The notes under the pieces are model-generated. The model did no database searches and was not told the origin of the DNA. It worked only from the letters and a program-made list of their open reading frames with translations. A stretch of DNA of 5,518 bases from Candidatus Melainabacteria bacterium. GTDB lineage: Bacteria > Cyanobacteriota > Vampirovibrionia > 2-02-FULL-35-15. Of this stretch, positions 1 to 5,481 are shown one piece after another. The DNA is taken from positions 1 to 5,518 of the forward strand of contig JAHFBD010000155.1 of the NCBI GenBank assembly GCA_023250175.1, in the 5' to 3' direction. Both the position numbers and the translations under genes were made by a program. How positions within the stretch are numbered: the first letter of the stretch is position 1; every line of letters starts with the position of its first letter.

Positions 1-401
1 ACTATTACTGGAAGATTTTCATTTAACATTTTTCCATGATAATTAGTAATTTCTTTATCAGTAAAAGCATTAAGCTCAACCCCAGCATTTTCACTTTGTT
101 TAGCGATGTCTAAAGCAGATCTTGTCTTTGTCCCTTTAAACATCATATGTTCAATAAAATGAGAAATTCCACTAACATCATCACTTTCATTTACTGAACC
201 AACCTTAACAGCAATATTTAAAGCAGAGGAAGAAGCATATGGCATATGTTGAGAAATGATTTTTAATCCATTATCCAGGATTATTTTTTCTGGCTTCGGG
301 ATGTTTGTAGAAATTGCAGTATCTTTATTTGCTCCTTTTGCATTACTACTCCTTGAAGCAAGCTTAGAAACCCCATAAACAGATTCAACATTACGTAGCA
401 T
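1..401 (-). CDS. M16 family zinc metallopeptidase (processing peptidase-like), N-terminal part, cut by the window edge
   Basis: Only the first 133 codons are present; the gene continues past base 1. Translation of the minus strand from the ATG at 401-399 gives the inverted zinc-binding motif HFIEH (H81, E84, H85) followed by MMFKGT, the hallmark of the M16 family (pitrilysin, mitochondrial processing peptidase and bacterial PqqL-like enzymes). In that motif the two histidines bind zinc and the glutamate is catalytic; the third zinc ligand, usually about 75 residues further on, lies outside the window. The preceding stretch (residues 37-70, including LDNGLKIISQHMPY and VKVGSVNE) is the usual first strands of the M16 fold, and LNAFTDKEITNYH (110-122) also fits. 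The start is fixed by GGAGGAGG 9 bases upstream. Residues 1-35 are an extension ahead of the usual domain start, rich in Ser, Ala and Lys. The family call is secure; substrate and subcellular location cannot be judged from this part. Confidence 0.9.
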   Translation of the reverse strand, partial: MLRNVESVYGVSKLASRSSNAKGANKDTAISTNIPKPEKIILDNGLKIISQHMPYASSSALNIAVKVGSVNESDDVSGISHFIEHMMFKGTKTRSALDIAKQSENAGVELNAFTDKEITNYHGKMLNENLPVI

Positions 402-410
402 AATTTACTT

Positions 411-418
411 CCTCCTCC
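411..418 (-). promoter_or_regulatory. Shine-Dalgarno of the M16 peptidase gene
   Basis: On the minus strand GGAGGAGG lies 9 bases ahead of the ATG at 401-399. It is a strong, doubled site and it decides the start codon, because no other ATG lies near the beginning of the conserved peptidase domain. Confidence 0.75.
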
Positions 419-438
419 AACATTTTATAAGTCCTGAA

Positions 439-468
439 ATAATATCACAACAAGAAAAATAAATACAA
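439..468 (-). promoter_or_regulatory. Possible sigma70-type promoter for the M16 peptidase gene
   Basis: On the minus strand TTGTAT (468-463) and TATTAT (444-439) are separated by 18 bases, giving a leader of about 30 bases before the peptidase ATG. A second -10-like TATAAA lies at 429-424, but transcription from it would begin almost on top of the Shine-Dalgarno, so the upstream pair is preferred. In AT-rich DNA such matches arise easily, hence the low confidence. Confidence 0.35.
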
Positions 469-485
469 ATTTGTTTCTACCTACC

Positions 486-517
486 GCCGGTTTTTTCGCT
501 ACACTCCCAAAACCGGC
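486..517. repeat. Perfect 9-bp inverted repeat (hairpin)
   Basis: GCCGGTTTT at 486-494 pairs exactly with AAAACCGGC at 509-517 around a 14-base loop. The CCGG core stands out in AT-rich intergenic DNA. It lies between divergent genes and is not followed by a long T run on either strand, so a terminator role is unlikely. It may be part of a palindromic element together with the hairpin at 558-587, or a protein-binding site. Confidence 0.6.
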
Positions 518-557
518 TTTCCATAGTGCTTCCAATCTGCCATTTATAATGCCTTAC

Positions 558-587
558 AGATTTTACCGAATAAATCGGATAAAATCT
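558..587. repeat. Hairpin with ATAAA loop and bulged A (palindromic family, copy 1)
   Basis: The lower stem pairs AGATTTTA (558-565) with TAAAATCT (580-587). The upper stem pairs CCGA (566-569) with TCGG (575-578). The loop is ATAAA (570-574), and A579 is a single bulged base between the two stems. The same layout, with different but still pairing stem bases, occurs at 5426-5453. That points to a dispersed palindromic element rather than a chance inverted repeat. Its function is unknown. Confidence 0.65.
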
Positions 588-724
588 TACCTTAAATTAA
601 GTTCTTTGCTTAGAAATATTACGCTAGCTAGGTAGTAACACAAATTAAATCTGGTTAGGACAAATAGTTTTTCCTCATTTCAAATGTTAAACTTACCTCA
701 GGACACTCTTTGAAAGAACTAATA

Positions 725-730
725 AAGGAG
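725..730 (+). promoter_or_regulatory. Shine-Dalgarno of the Tat-signal protein gene
   Basis: AAGGAG lies 7 bases ahead of the ATG at 738-740. It supports that start, which also places the twin-arginine motif at residues 4-9, as expected for an N-terminal signal. Confidence 0.75.
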
Positions 731-737
731 AAATTAT

Positions 738-1439
738 ATGGAAATTAGCCGCAGAGACTTTTTAAGCATTGCCACTGGTGCAATTGCTGCTATAGGAACA
801 AGCTCCATCCCAACTACGCTTGCAAATATACCATCTCCCAAACACCTACAAATTAATTCTTACACTGCCCAAAGAACAATATGGCTCTATTGTGATCCGC
901 ATGGAAATCTGCCTAAACTTTATAGTGGAGAATTGAGCGAATTTAAAACACCTGAAAAATTTGCACAAATCATAAAGAAATACTCAGAAGTATATCCCTT
1001 AAATAAATGGCATGAGTTAAAGAAACAATATCCAAATGCTTTTACCCGTTCATTTCCCACTACAGAAAAAAACACCGTTGAGACTGATGCACAATATATA
1101 GTTGAGAATGAATTAGCCGACAGAATATATGACTATTACCTACCACAACTTATGAAAATGGCACCCAAAAACATTTCTCAAAAATTATGGATAACACGTA
1201 ATTACTTCTTCCCAAAAGTAAGAGAAGAATTAATGGAGCAAAAAATCCCCAATAATCTTGGAAAGGATAATAAATATGATGAGTACCACGAATACTTAAT
1301 AAAAAATCCAGGGGTTTTCACAAACTATACTGAAGACAATGCAAATGACCTTGTACAAAAACTAACAACCACTCCAGTTAATGCTTTATTGGAAGACTTA
1401 AACAAAAAGCATGGTTGGTATTTTAATAAAGTAAATTAA
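738..1439 (+). CDS. Putative Tat-exported protein of unknown function
   Basis: A 233-residue protein that I do not recognise. The N-terminus carries SRRDFL (residues 4-9), matching the twin-arginine consensus S-R-R-x-F-L, followed by a short hydrophobic stretch (about residues 9-20: small residues, Ile and Leu) and a possible cleavage site after TLA (27-29). This predicts export in a folded state by the Tat system, or a membrane-anchored periplasmic protein. The mature part is Lys/Asn/Tyr-rich and soluble-looking. It has no second membrane segment, one cysteine (C52, in WLYCDPHG) and several aromatic patches (IYDYYLPQL, WITRNYFFPK). The signal resembles that of Rieske iron-sulfur proteins, but the Rieske cluster-binding Cys/His boxes are absent. 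A good Shine-Dalgarno and full coding use from 738 to the stop support it as a real gene. It is transcribed towards the etf operon with no bases between the two stop codons. Base composition looks like that of its neighbours. Confidence 0.8.
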   Translation: MEISRRDFLSIATGAIAAIGTSSIPTTLANIPSPKHLQINSYTAQRTIWLYCDPHGNLPKLYSGELSEFKTPEKFAQIIKKYSEVYPLNKWHELKKQYPNAFTRSFPTTEKNTVETDAQYIVENELADRIYDYYLPQLMKMAPKNISQKLWITRNYFFPKVREELMEQKIPNNLGKDNKYDEYHEYLIKNPGVFTNYTEDNANDLVQKLTTTPVNALLEDLNKKHGWYFNKVN

Positions 1440-3170
1440 CTACAACCCCATAAAATCAGGACCAGAACCATATGCTGTAGGATTTACACGAAGGTTAACT
1501 TCTGGACATACAATTTCACAAGTCCTACACTGCACACAGTTTTCAAGCGACATAGCATGCACACGTAGATCTTTTACGATATCAATCCTATGAACCTCAG
1601 CTGTACAGTCTGAGACACATGGGGTATCTTTTTCTAAGAGATCATAATGTGAGATGCACTTTATACAAGTATTATAATCATACTCATCTATGTGTTTATT
1701 TCCTTCATGATATTTAGTCTTTGCATAAAACACTGCATCTGCACGAGAATATATAGTACTTTTTTCAAATCCATTTTTTATCACTTTCTTTTCAAAGCTA
1801 AAGTCTGGAACGATATGTTGATAATCAGGTTTATATTTAATCTTCCCTATGTCTTTTCCATCCATTAAACGATTTAGCCTAATAGCATCTCTAATTGCTC
1901 TTAATGGATTTTTTTTCAACCCCACAGATAATAACCCAAGATAAGGATTAGATTTATCTATACTATCCATAATAATAGGCATGTAAGAATTTAATAATCG
2001 TGTATTTTCTTGCCAAGCATATCTAAAATATCGTCCTTTGTATAATTCTTTCCCTACAAAGGTTTTCATTAGTTTATCTTTATAATCTGAAAGTTGTGAT
2101 TCAGTAAAATCATTTTTTATTAGTGCTTCATGAATTACTTCAGCAGCCTGATAACCTGACTCCATAGCTTTATCAATTCCAGACAATCTTTCAATATCTA
2201 AAACACCAAGTGCATCCCCAAGCAACAATGCACCATTTACAGCAAACTTTTTAGGCAGACTATAATAGCCACCTTCAGGAAGCACAGCTGCACCATATTT
2301 TAGAAGCTTTCCATCTTTTATCATATCCTGAATCCAGGGATGTTTTTTTAAATCTTGCAATCGTTGTTGAGGATGTATATTGGGGTTTTCACTATCAAGT
2401 GAAATAACCATGCCCAATGTTAATTTATGCTCTTTCATTCCATATACAAAACCACCGCCAAATGAACCATCAACAAGTGGATAACCCATGGTATGCCATA
2501 CTTTTCCGGAGAAATCTTTTTTCTCATCAAGCTGCCAAACTTCTTTTACACCCACAGACCATATTTGTGGGTTTTCTCTTAGCTTAAATTGTTCAATTAC
2601 ATCCCGAGAGATAAATCCTTTATCCCCAAAACAAATTACTTTTGCATAAACAGTATCATCAATAACATTCTGGAATTCTTGCCCAACGACCTGAACACCT
2701 ACAACTCTATCATCTTCAAACAACACCTTGTGAGCAGAAAATCCAGGAAAGAAATCAACTACAATATCTTTATTAAGAGATAATTTCTCTTTTAGTCTAT
2801 TGTACATCCAGTACACTACATGGCTTAATGACAGGATTACACACCCTTTTTTCTTTAATCCTTCAGGTAAGAGAACTTCTGGAACATCCCACTTGTTTTT
2901 CATTCCTAAAATTGAAAAGCTACTATTAGTACATAACCCTTCCAAAGGAAATCCTTCTTTTTCATAATCCGGAAATAGTTTTTGTATAACTCTAAGATTT
3001 GATACTGCACCACTTACAATATGAGAACCAAATTCTTTTCCCTTCTCAAGGATAGCCATAGTAAGCTTTGTTTTATTTTGAGTAGCTAAATCAACCAAAT
3101 GGTGAGCTAAAGCAAAACCCGATGGTCCACCACCAATGATTAAAACATCATATTCAATCTTGCTTGACAA
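1440..3170 (-). CDS. Electron transfer flavoprotein-quinone oxidoreductase (ETF-QO/FixC family) with a C-terminal eight-cysteine Fe-S domain
   Basis: A 576-residue flavoprotein, predicted to take electrons from reduced EtfAB and pass them to membrane quinone. The N-terminal FAD-binding Rossmann motif is GGGPSG (13-18). GSHIVSGAVSN (48-58) and LFPDYEKEGFPL (65-76) are typical of ETF-QO. The central part has GVKEVW (207-212), GGGFVYGM (238-245) and YGAAVLPEGGYYSLP (292-306), then GDALG (318-322), closer to the FixC form at that site. The tail has C522 plus C545, C548 and C551, the four ligands expected for the canonical [4Fe-4S] cluster, and ends in a GSGPDFMGL segment like ETF-QO. Four more cysteines (C502, C505, C518, C555) could hold a second cluster. 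Length fits ETF-QO (about 550-600). The start is TTG at 3170-3168, chosen because a strong Shine-Dalgarno precedes it and the FAD motif follows at once. It is the last gene of the operon and overlaps etfA by 17 bp. Membrane association is inferred from the family. Confidence 0.93.
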   Translation of the reverse strand: MSSKIEYDVLIIGGGPSGFALAHHLVDLATQNKTKLTMAILEKGKEFGSHIVSGAVSNLRVIQKLFPDYEKEGFPLEGLCTNSSFSILGMKNKWDVPEVLLPEGLKKKGCVILSLSHVVYWMYNRLKEKLSLNKDIVVDFFPGFSAHKVLFEDDRVVGVQVVGQEFQNVIDDTVYAKVICFGDKGFISRDVIEQFKLRENPQIWSVGVKEVWQLDEKKDFSGKVWHTMGYPLVDGSFGGGFVYGMKEHKLTLGMVISLDSENPNIHPQQRLQDLKKHPWIQDMIKDGKLLKYGAAVLPEGGYYSLPKKFAVNGALLLGDALGVLDIERLSGIDKAMESGYQAAEVIHEALIKNDFTESQLSDYKDKLMKTFVGKELYKGRYFRYAWQENTRLLNSYMPIIMDSIDKSNPYLGLLSVGLKKNPLRAIRDAIRLNRLMDGKDIGKIKYKPDYQHIVPDFSFEKKVIKNGFEKSTIYSRADAVFYAKTKYHEGNKHIDEYDYNTCIKCISHYDLLEKDTPCVSDCTAEVHRIDIVKDLRVHAMSLENCVQCRTCEIVCPEVNLRVNPTAYGSGPDFMGL

Positions 3171-4272
3171 GAATTTTATCCTCCTTGTTATACTTAATTA
3201 ATTTTAATTGGGTAATAAATTCTGGGATTATTTGATATAAGTCTCCAACAATTCCATGATGAGCAAACTTAAAAATAGGTGCATCTATATCTTTGTTTAT
3301 TGCAATGATTAAATTAGATTTATTCATACCTACTCTATGTTGAATTGCTCCTGAAATACCACAAGCAATATATAGCTTTGGTCTTACAGTCTTTCCAGTT
3401 TGTCCAACCTGATGCTTATATGGTATCCAACCAACATCTACGACCTTACGAGAAGCTCCGATGGCAGAATGATTGAAACAGTTTGCTAGCTCCCTCAACA
3501 AATCAAATCCCTCACTCTTTCCTAAACCAAACCCACCAGCAATTACAACATCAGCTTCAGTTATACTAACTCCTTTACTTACTTCATAAATCACTTCAAG
3601 GATTTCTGAACGATAATCCTCAGGTTTTAAATTTATCATTATATTTTCGATATTTCCCTTACGATTAAAATCTGGCTTTAAAGGCAACATTATTCCAGGA
3701 CGCACTGTTGCCATTTGTGGATTTTTCCACGGTCCTAATATACGTGCTTTTAAACTTTCACCAAAACTTGGTCTAATAGCATAAAGACAATTAGGATAAA
3801 GTCCTAATTTCTCCGGATCGATTTTGTTTGTATGTTCATATGGTCCTATGTCAAGCTCAGTACAATCTGCTGTTAATCCAGTCTCAAAATATGCTGCAAT
3901 TCTAGGAGCTAAATCACGTCCACACGTAGTAGACCCAAGTAATAAAATATGCGGAGGAAGAGGAAAACCTGAAAGCAAATCAATAATAACCCTTCGATAT
4001 GGTAATGTTTGATAATTTTCAAGAAGCTTATTGTCAGCAAGATAAACAGTATCTGCTCCATAAGCAATTAGTTTTGAGGGTAAACTATGAATGTTATAAC
4101 CAAGAATTACACATGATAATTTTCCATTTAATTTATTTGCTAAATCCTTACCTATTCCTAGCAACTCCAGAGTAACTGGCTTAATCTCACCATTTATTTG
4201 CTCACCAATTACAATAACCTCTTTATTACTAGGTGTAATGATTTCTTTAAGTGTAGGCTTTAATTCACTCAT
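3154..4272 (-). CDS. etfA: Electron transfer flavoprotein subunit alpha (FixB/bifurcating-type)
   Basis: A 372-residue EtfA, which binds FAD and forms the EtfAB dimer that carries electrons to the downstream quinone oxidoreductase. The N-terminal domain includes GRDLAPRIAAYFETGLTADC (118-137), the usual EtfA segment. The C-terminal FAD domain has GASRKVVDVGWIP (272-284), then QVGQTGKTVRPKLYIACGIS (288-307), SGAIQH (307-312) and INKDIDAPIFKFAHHGIVGD (325-344). The wording of these motifs is that of the FixB, CarE and clostridial EtfA group rather than the shorter mitochondrial-type protein. The start overlaps the etfB stop by four bases (ATGA, 4269-4272), so translation is probably coupled to etfB. 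Only a weak Shine-Dalgarno is visible. The C-terminal tail after residue 350 is lysine-rich, and its coding sequence contains the ribosome binding site of the next gene. All key FAD-binding motifs are present and no damage is seen. Confidence 0.96.
   Translation of the reverse strand: MSELKPTLKEIITPSNKEVIVIGEQINGEIKPVTLELLGIGKDLANKLNGKLSCVILGYNIHSLPSKLIAYGADTVYLADNKLLENYQTLPYRRVIIDLLSGFPLPPHILLLGSTTCGRDLAPRIAAYFETGLTADCTELDIGPYEHTNKIDPEKLGLYPNCLYAIRPSFGESLKARILGPWKNPQMATVRPGIMLPLKPDFNRKGNIENIMINLKPEDYRSEILEVIYEVSKGVSITEADVVIAGGFGLGKSEGFDLLRELANCFNHSAIGASRKVVDVGWIPYKHQVGQTGKTVRPKLYIACGISGAIQHRVGMNKSNLIIAINKDIDAPIFKFAHHGIVGDLYQIIPEFITQLKLIKYNKEDKILVKQD
3179..3186 (-). promoter_or_regulatory. 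Shine-Dalgarno for the TTG start of the ETF-quinone oxidoreductase
   Basis: On the minus strand AAGGAGGA ends 8 bases before the TTG at 3170-3168, inside the 3' end of etfA. It is the strongest ribosome binding site in the operon and justifies the non-ATG start. The gene can therefore be initiated independently of etfA translation as well as by coupling. Confidence 0.75.
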
Positions 4273-5102
4273 TGTTTTATATGCTCTAAAATATTTGAAT
4301 TACTGAGTAAATCCACAACCATTTTATTAACTGGCTCCCCTTTACGAATAAGACAACTCCCACCAATCTCAGAAACCTTATCTGTCCTTGCAACAATAGT
4401 AGGTGAACCCCTAAGCCCACATTTAATCGGATCGGCTCCGATATCATCCAGATTTAAAAACTTAATATACTTTGACTTTTCTTCTTCACTTCTTAAAAGA
4501 TGCTGAACCATTCTTGCTCCTCTAAGACTTTTATACTCTAACGGGTGATAAGAATTAGCTACTGTAATAAGCGCAGGGATAGTCATTTTAATCCACTGAC
4601 TACCACCTTCTATTACCCTTTTTGTAATTATTGAGCTTTCCTCAATTCTAAAATCCTCGCAATAAGTCGCCTGCGATAGCTCTAACCTTTCAGCAATCTG
4701 TGGACCAACTTGAGCAGTATCACCATCAGTAGTCTGTAGTCCACAAAAAATCAAATCAAAATCTCCAATGTGTTTAATCACTTTATAAAGTGCATATGCT
4801 GTTGCAAGAGTATCAGACGCTGCAAGTCTTTTATCACTTAATATATAACCTATATCCACACCATGTTCTAAAGCTTCTAATAAAATTTCAACCGCTGCTG
4901 GTGGTCCCATAGTAATGGCTGTTACTTTGCCACCATAATGTTTTTTTGTATGCAAAGCTGCTTGTAACGCATAACGATCAAAAGGATTTAACATCCTTTT
5001 TGCTTTAGCTCTATCAATAGTTCCATCAGGATTTATTCCAGCTTTAGCACTTTGGTCTGGAACTTGCTTAATCAAGACAAAAATGTTGTTAATGCCTGCC
5101 AT
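4269..5102 (-). CDS. etfB: Electron transfer flavoprotein subunit beta (FixA/bifurcating-type)
   Basis: A 277-residue EtfB, first gene of the operon and partner of EtfA. It opens with the family signature IFVLIKQVPD (7-16), then NPDGTIDR (24-31), LNPFDRYALQAAL (38-50) and MGPPAA (65-70). ASDTLATAYAL (95-105) and DGDTAQVGPQIAERL (126-140) line the nucleotide-binding site. The DGDTAQVGP form is that of FixA and the electron-bifurcating EtfB proteins, where a second FAD replaces the AMP of classical ETF. Classical mitochondrial-type EtfB has a different wording there (DDxxQTGQ). This supports, but does not prove, a flavin in the beta subunit. The ATG at 5102-5100 has only a weak AAGAG upstream; no better start fits the conserved N-terminus. 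A candidate promoter lies at 5183-5210. No acyl-CoA dehydrogenase or other electron donor gene is visible in the window. Confidence 0.96.
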   Translation of the reverse strand: MAGINNIFVLIKQVPDQSAKAGINPDGTIDRAKAKRMLNPFDRYALQAALHTKKHYGGKVTAITMGPPAAVEILLEALEHGVDIGYILSDKRLAASDTLATAYALYKVIKHIGDFDLIFCGLQTTDGDTAQVGPQIAERLELSQATYCEDFRIEESSIITKRVIEGGSQWIKMTIPALITVANSYHPLEYKSLRGARMVQHLLRSEEEKSKYIKFLNLDDIGADPIKCGLRGSPTIVARTDKVSEIGGSCLIRKGEPVNKMVVDLLSNSNILEHIKQ

Positions 5103-5182
5103 AACTCTTAGATCTTGCCCTTTTCACAATCTTAATTAACCAATAAATCAAAGCAATTAATACAACTTAAGGAAATTATTAT

Positions 5183-5210
5183 CTTATAGTTTGCTTTTGT
5201 AAATTGTTAA
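5183..5210 (-). promoter_or_regulatory. Possible sigma70-type promoter of the etfB-etfA-ETF-QO operon
   Basis: On the minus strand TTAACA (5210-5205) and TATAAG (5188-5183) are 16 bases apart, about 80 bases upstream of the etfB ATG. It lies in the 179-base gap between tRNA-Ser and etfB. The surrounding DNA is AT-rich, so chance matches are possible. Readthrough from the tRNA is an alternative source of transcription, because no terminator is seen after the tRNA. Confidence 0.35.
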
Positions 5211-5281
5211 TTAGAAATCTTAGTAATGTAAGAAAGGATACATCTTTGTATATAGTTTTTATTTTAGCATTTTTTGGAAAT

Positions 5282-5368
5282 CGGAAGAGGAGGGATTCGA
5301 ACCCCCGGATACCTTGCGGCATCAACAGTTTTCAAGACTGCCTCCTTAAACCACTCGGACACTCTTCC
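5282..5368 (-). tRNA. tRNA-Ser, anticodon UGA
   Basis: The minus strand folds into a complete class II tRNA. The 7-bp acceptor stem pairs GGAAGAG at 5368-5362 with CTCTTCC at 5289-5283, and G at 5282 is the discriminator base, as usual for serine. The D-arm region follows, then a 5-bp anticodon stem with loop CTTGAAA (5336-5330), which puts UGA at 5334-5332. The long variable arm is GATGCC-GCAA-GGTATC (stem with a GCAA loop), diagnostic of serine or leucine tRNAs. The T arm has a GGGGG/CCCTC stem with loop TTCGAAT. It reads UCA and, by wobble, other UCN serine codons. The 3' CCA is not encoded (ATT follows) and must be added by the nucleotidyltransferase. No terminator is visible downstream. 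Repeats lie directly upstream. Confidence 0.97.
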
Positions 5369-5377
5369 TTTTGTTTA

Positions 5378-5398
5378 GCTCAAGACAAGCTTGAGCTT
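5378..5398. repeat. Perfect 8-bp inverted repeat next to the tRNA
   Basis: AGCTCAAG (5378-5385) pairs exactly with CTTGAGCT (5391-5398) around the loop ACAAG. It is at the start of the repeat unit described at 5387-5423 and 10 bases upstream of the tRNA-Ser 5' end on the minus strand. Its position just ahead of a tRNA suggests part of a palindromic element rather than a terminator. Confidence 0.5.
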
Positions 5399-5423
5399 TC
5401 ATCTACCAATTCCTTTCGTTCGA
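5387..5423. repeat. Diverged 37-bp direct repeat, copy 1
   Basis: This stretch aligns without gaps to 5482-5518 with about 29 of 37 positions identical, including the exact 10-mer CAATTCCTTT. The offset between copies is 95 bases. The similarity continues leftwards (GCTCAAGAC against GTTCAAAC) with a one-base gap, so the true unit is longer than 37 bp. Confidence 0.65.
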
Positions 5424-5425
5424 TC

Positions 5426-5453
5426 GGACTTGCCCAATAAATGGGACAAATCC
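5426..5453. repeat. Hairpin with ATAAA loop and bulged A (palindromic family, copy 2)
   Basis: The lower stem pairs GGACTTG (5426-5432) with CAAATCC (5447-5453), with one C-A mismatch. The upper stem pairs CCCA (5433-5436) with TGGG (5442-5445). The loop is ATAAA (5437-5441), and A5446 is bulged. Loop, stem lengths and bulge position match the hairpin at 558-587, while stem bases differ in compensating pairs. A T-rich tract follows on the plus strand (about 5454-5471), which gives it a terminator-like look in that direction, but no plus-strand gene lies to its left to be terminated. Confidence 0.65.
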
Positions 5454-5481
5454 TTTTCCTTTTCTTTTTATAAGTTCAAAC

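Larger units (their letters stand above)
402..737. other. Divergent intergenic region of 336 bases with two hairpins
   Basis: No supported gene lies here; the longest start-to-stop reading noticed (549-635, 28 codons, plus strand) has no ribosome binding site. The region separates two divergent genes and must hold promoters for both. The minus-strand side has a reasonable candidate at 439-468. For the plus strand I find no convincing -35/-10 pair between about 590 and 720. The middle holds a GC-containing hairpin (486-517) and a second hairpin (558-587) whose design recurs near the right end of the window. Bases 588-720 are AT-rich and otherwise featureless apart from a small GCTAGC palindrome near 623-628. 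Confidence 0.6.

Noticed and set aside
486..517. Rho-independent terminator
   Set aside because: It lies between divergent genes, has a 14-base loop, and is followed by at most three T residues on either strand.
549..635. 28-codon plus-strand frame in the intergenic region
   Set aside because: No Shine-Dalgarno, and most of it is the hairpin at 558-587; more likely chance.
658..675. Similarity between GGACAAAT plus T-rich DNA here and the 3' arm of the hairpin at 5444-5460
   Set aside because: Only an 8-base exact match followed by low-complexity T/C sequence, which is expected by chance in such DNA.
738..1439. Rieske iron-sulfur protein
   Set aside because: Only the Tat signal resembles Rieske; the paired Cys/His cluster-binding boxes are absent and only one cysteine exists.
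2589..2783. Plus-strand open frame of 64 codons inside the ETF-QO gene
   Set aside because: It lies wholly antisense to a gene with clear family motifs; no ribosome binding site or recognisable motif.
3824..4012. Plus-strand open frame of 62 codons inside etfA
   Set aside because: Antisense to strongly conserved EtfA sequence; the frame is a by-product of that coding sequence.
5204..5440. Plus-strand open frame of 78 codons across the tRNA
   Set aside because: Its centre (RRDSNPR and following) is the translated antisense of tRNA-Ser, a well-known annotation artefact; no ribosome binding site.
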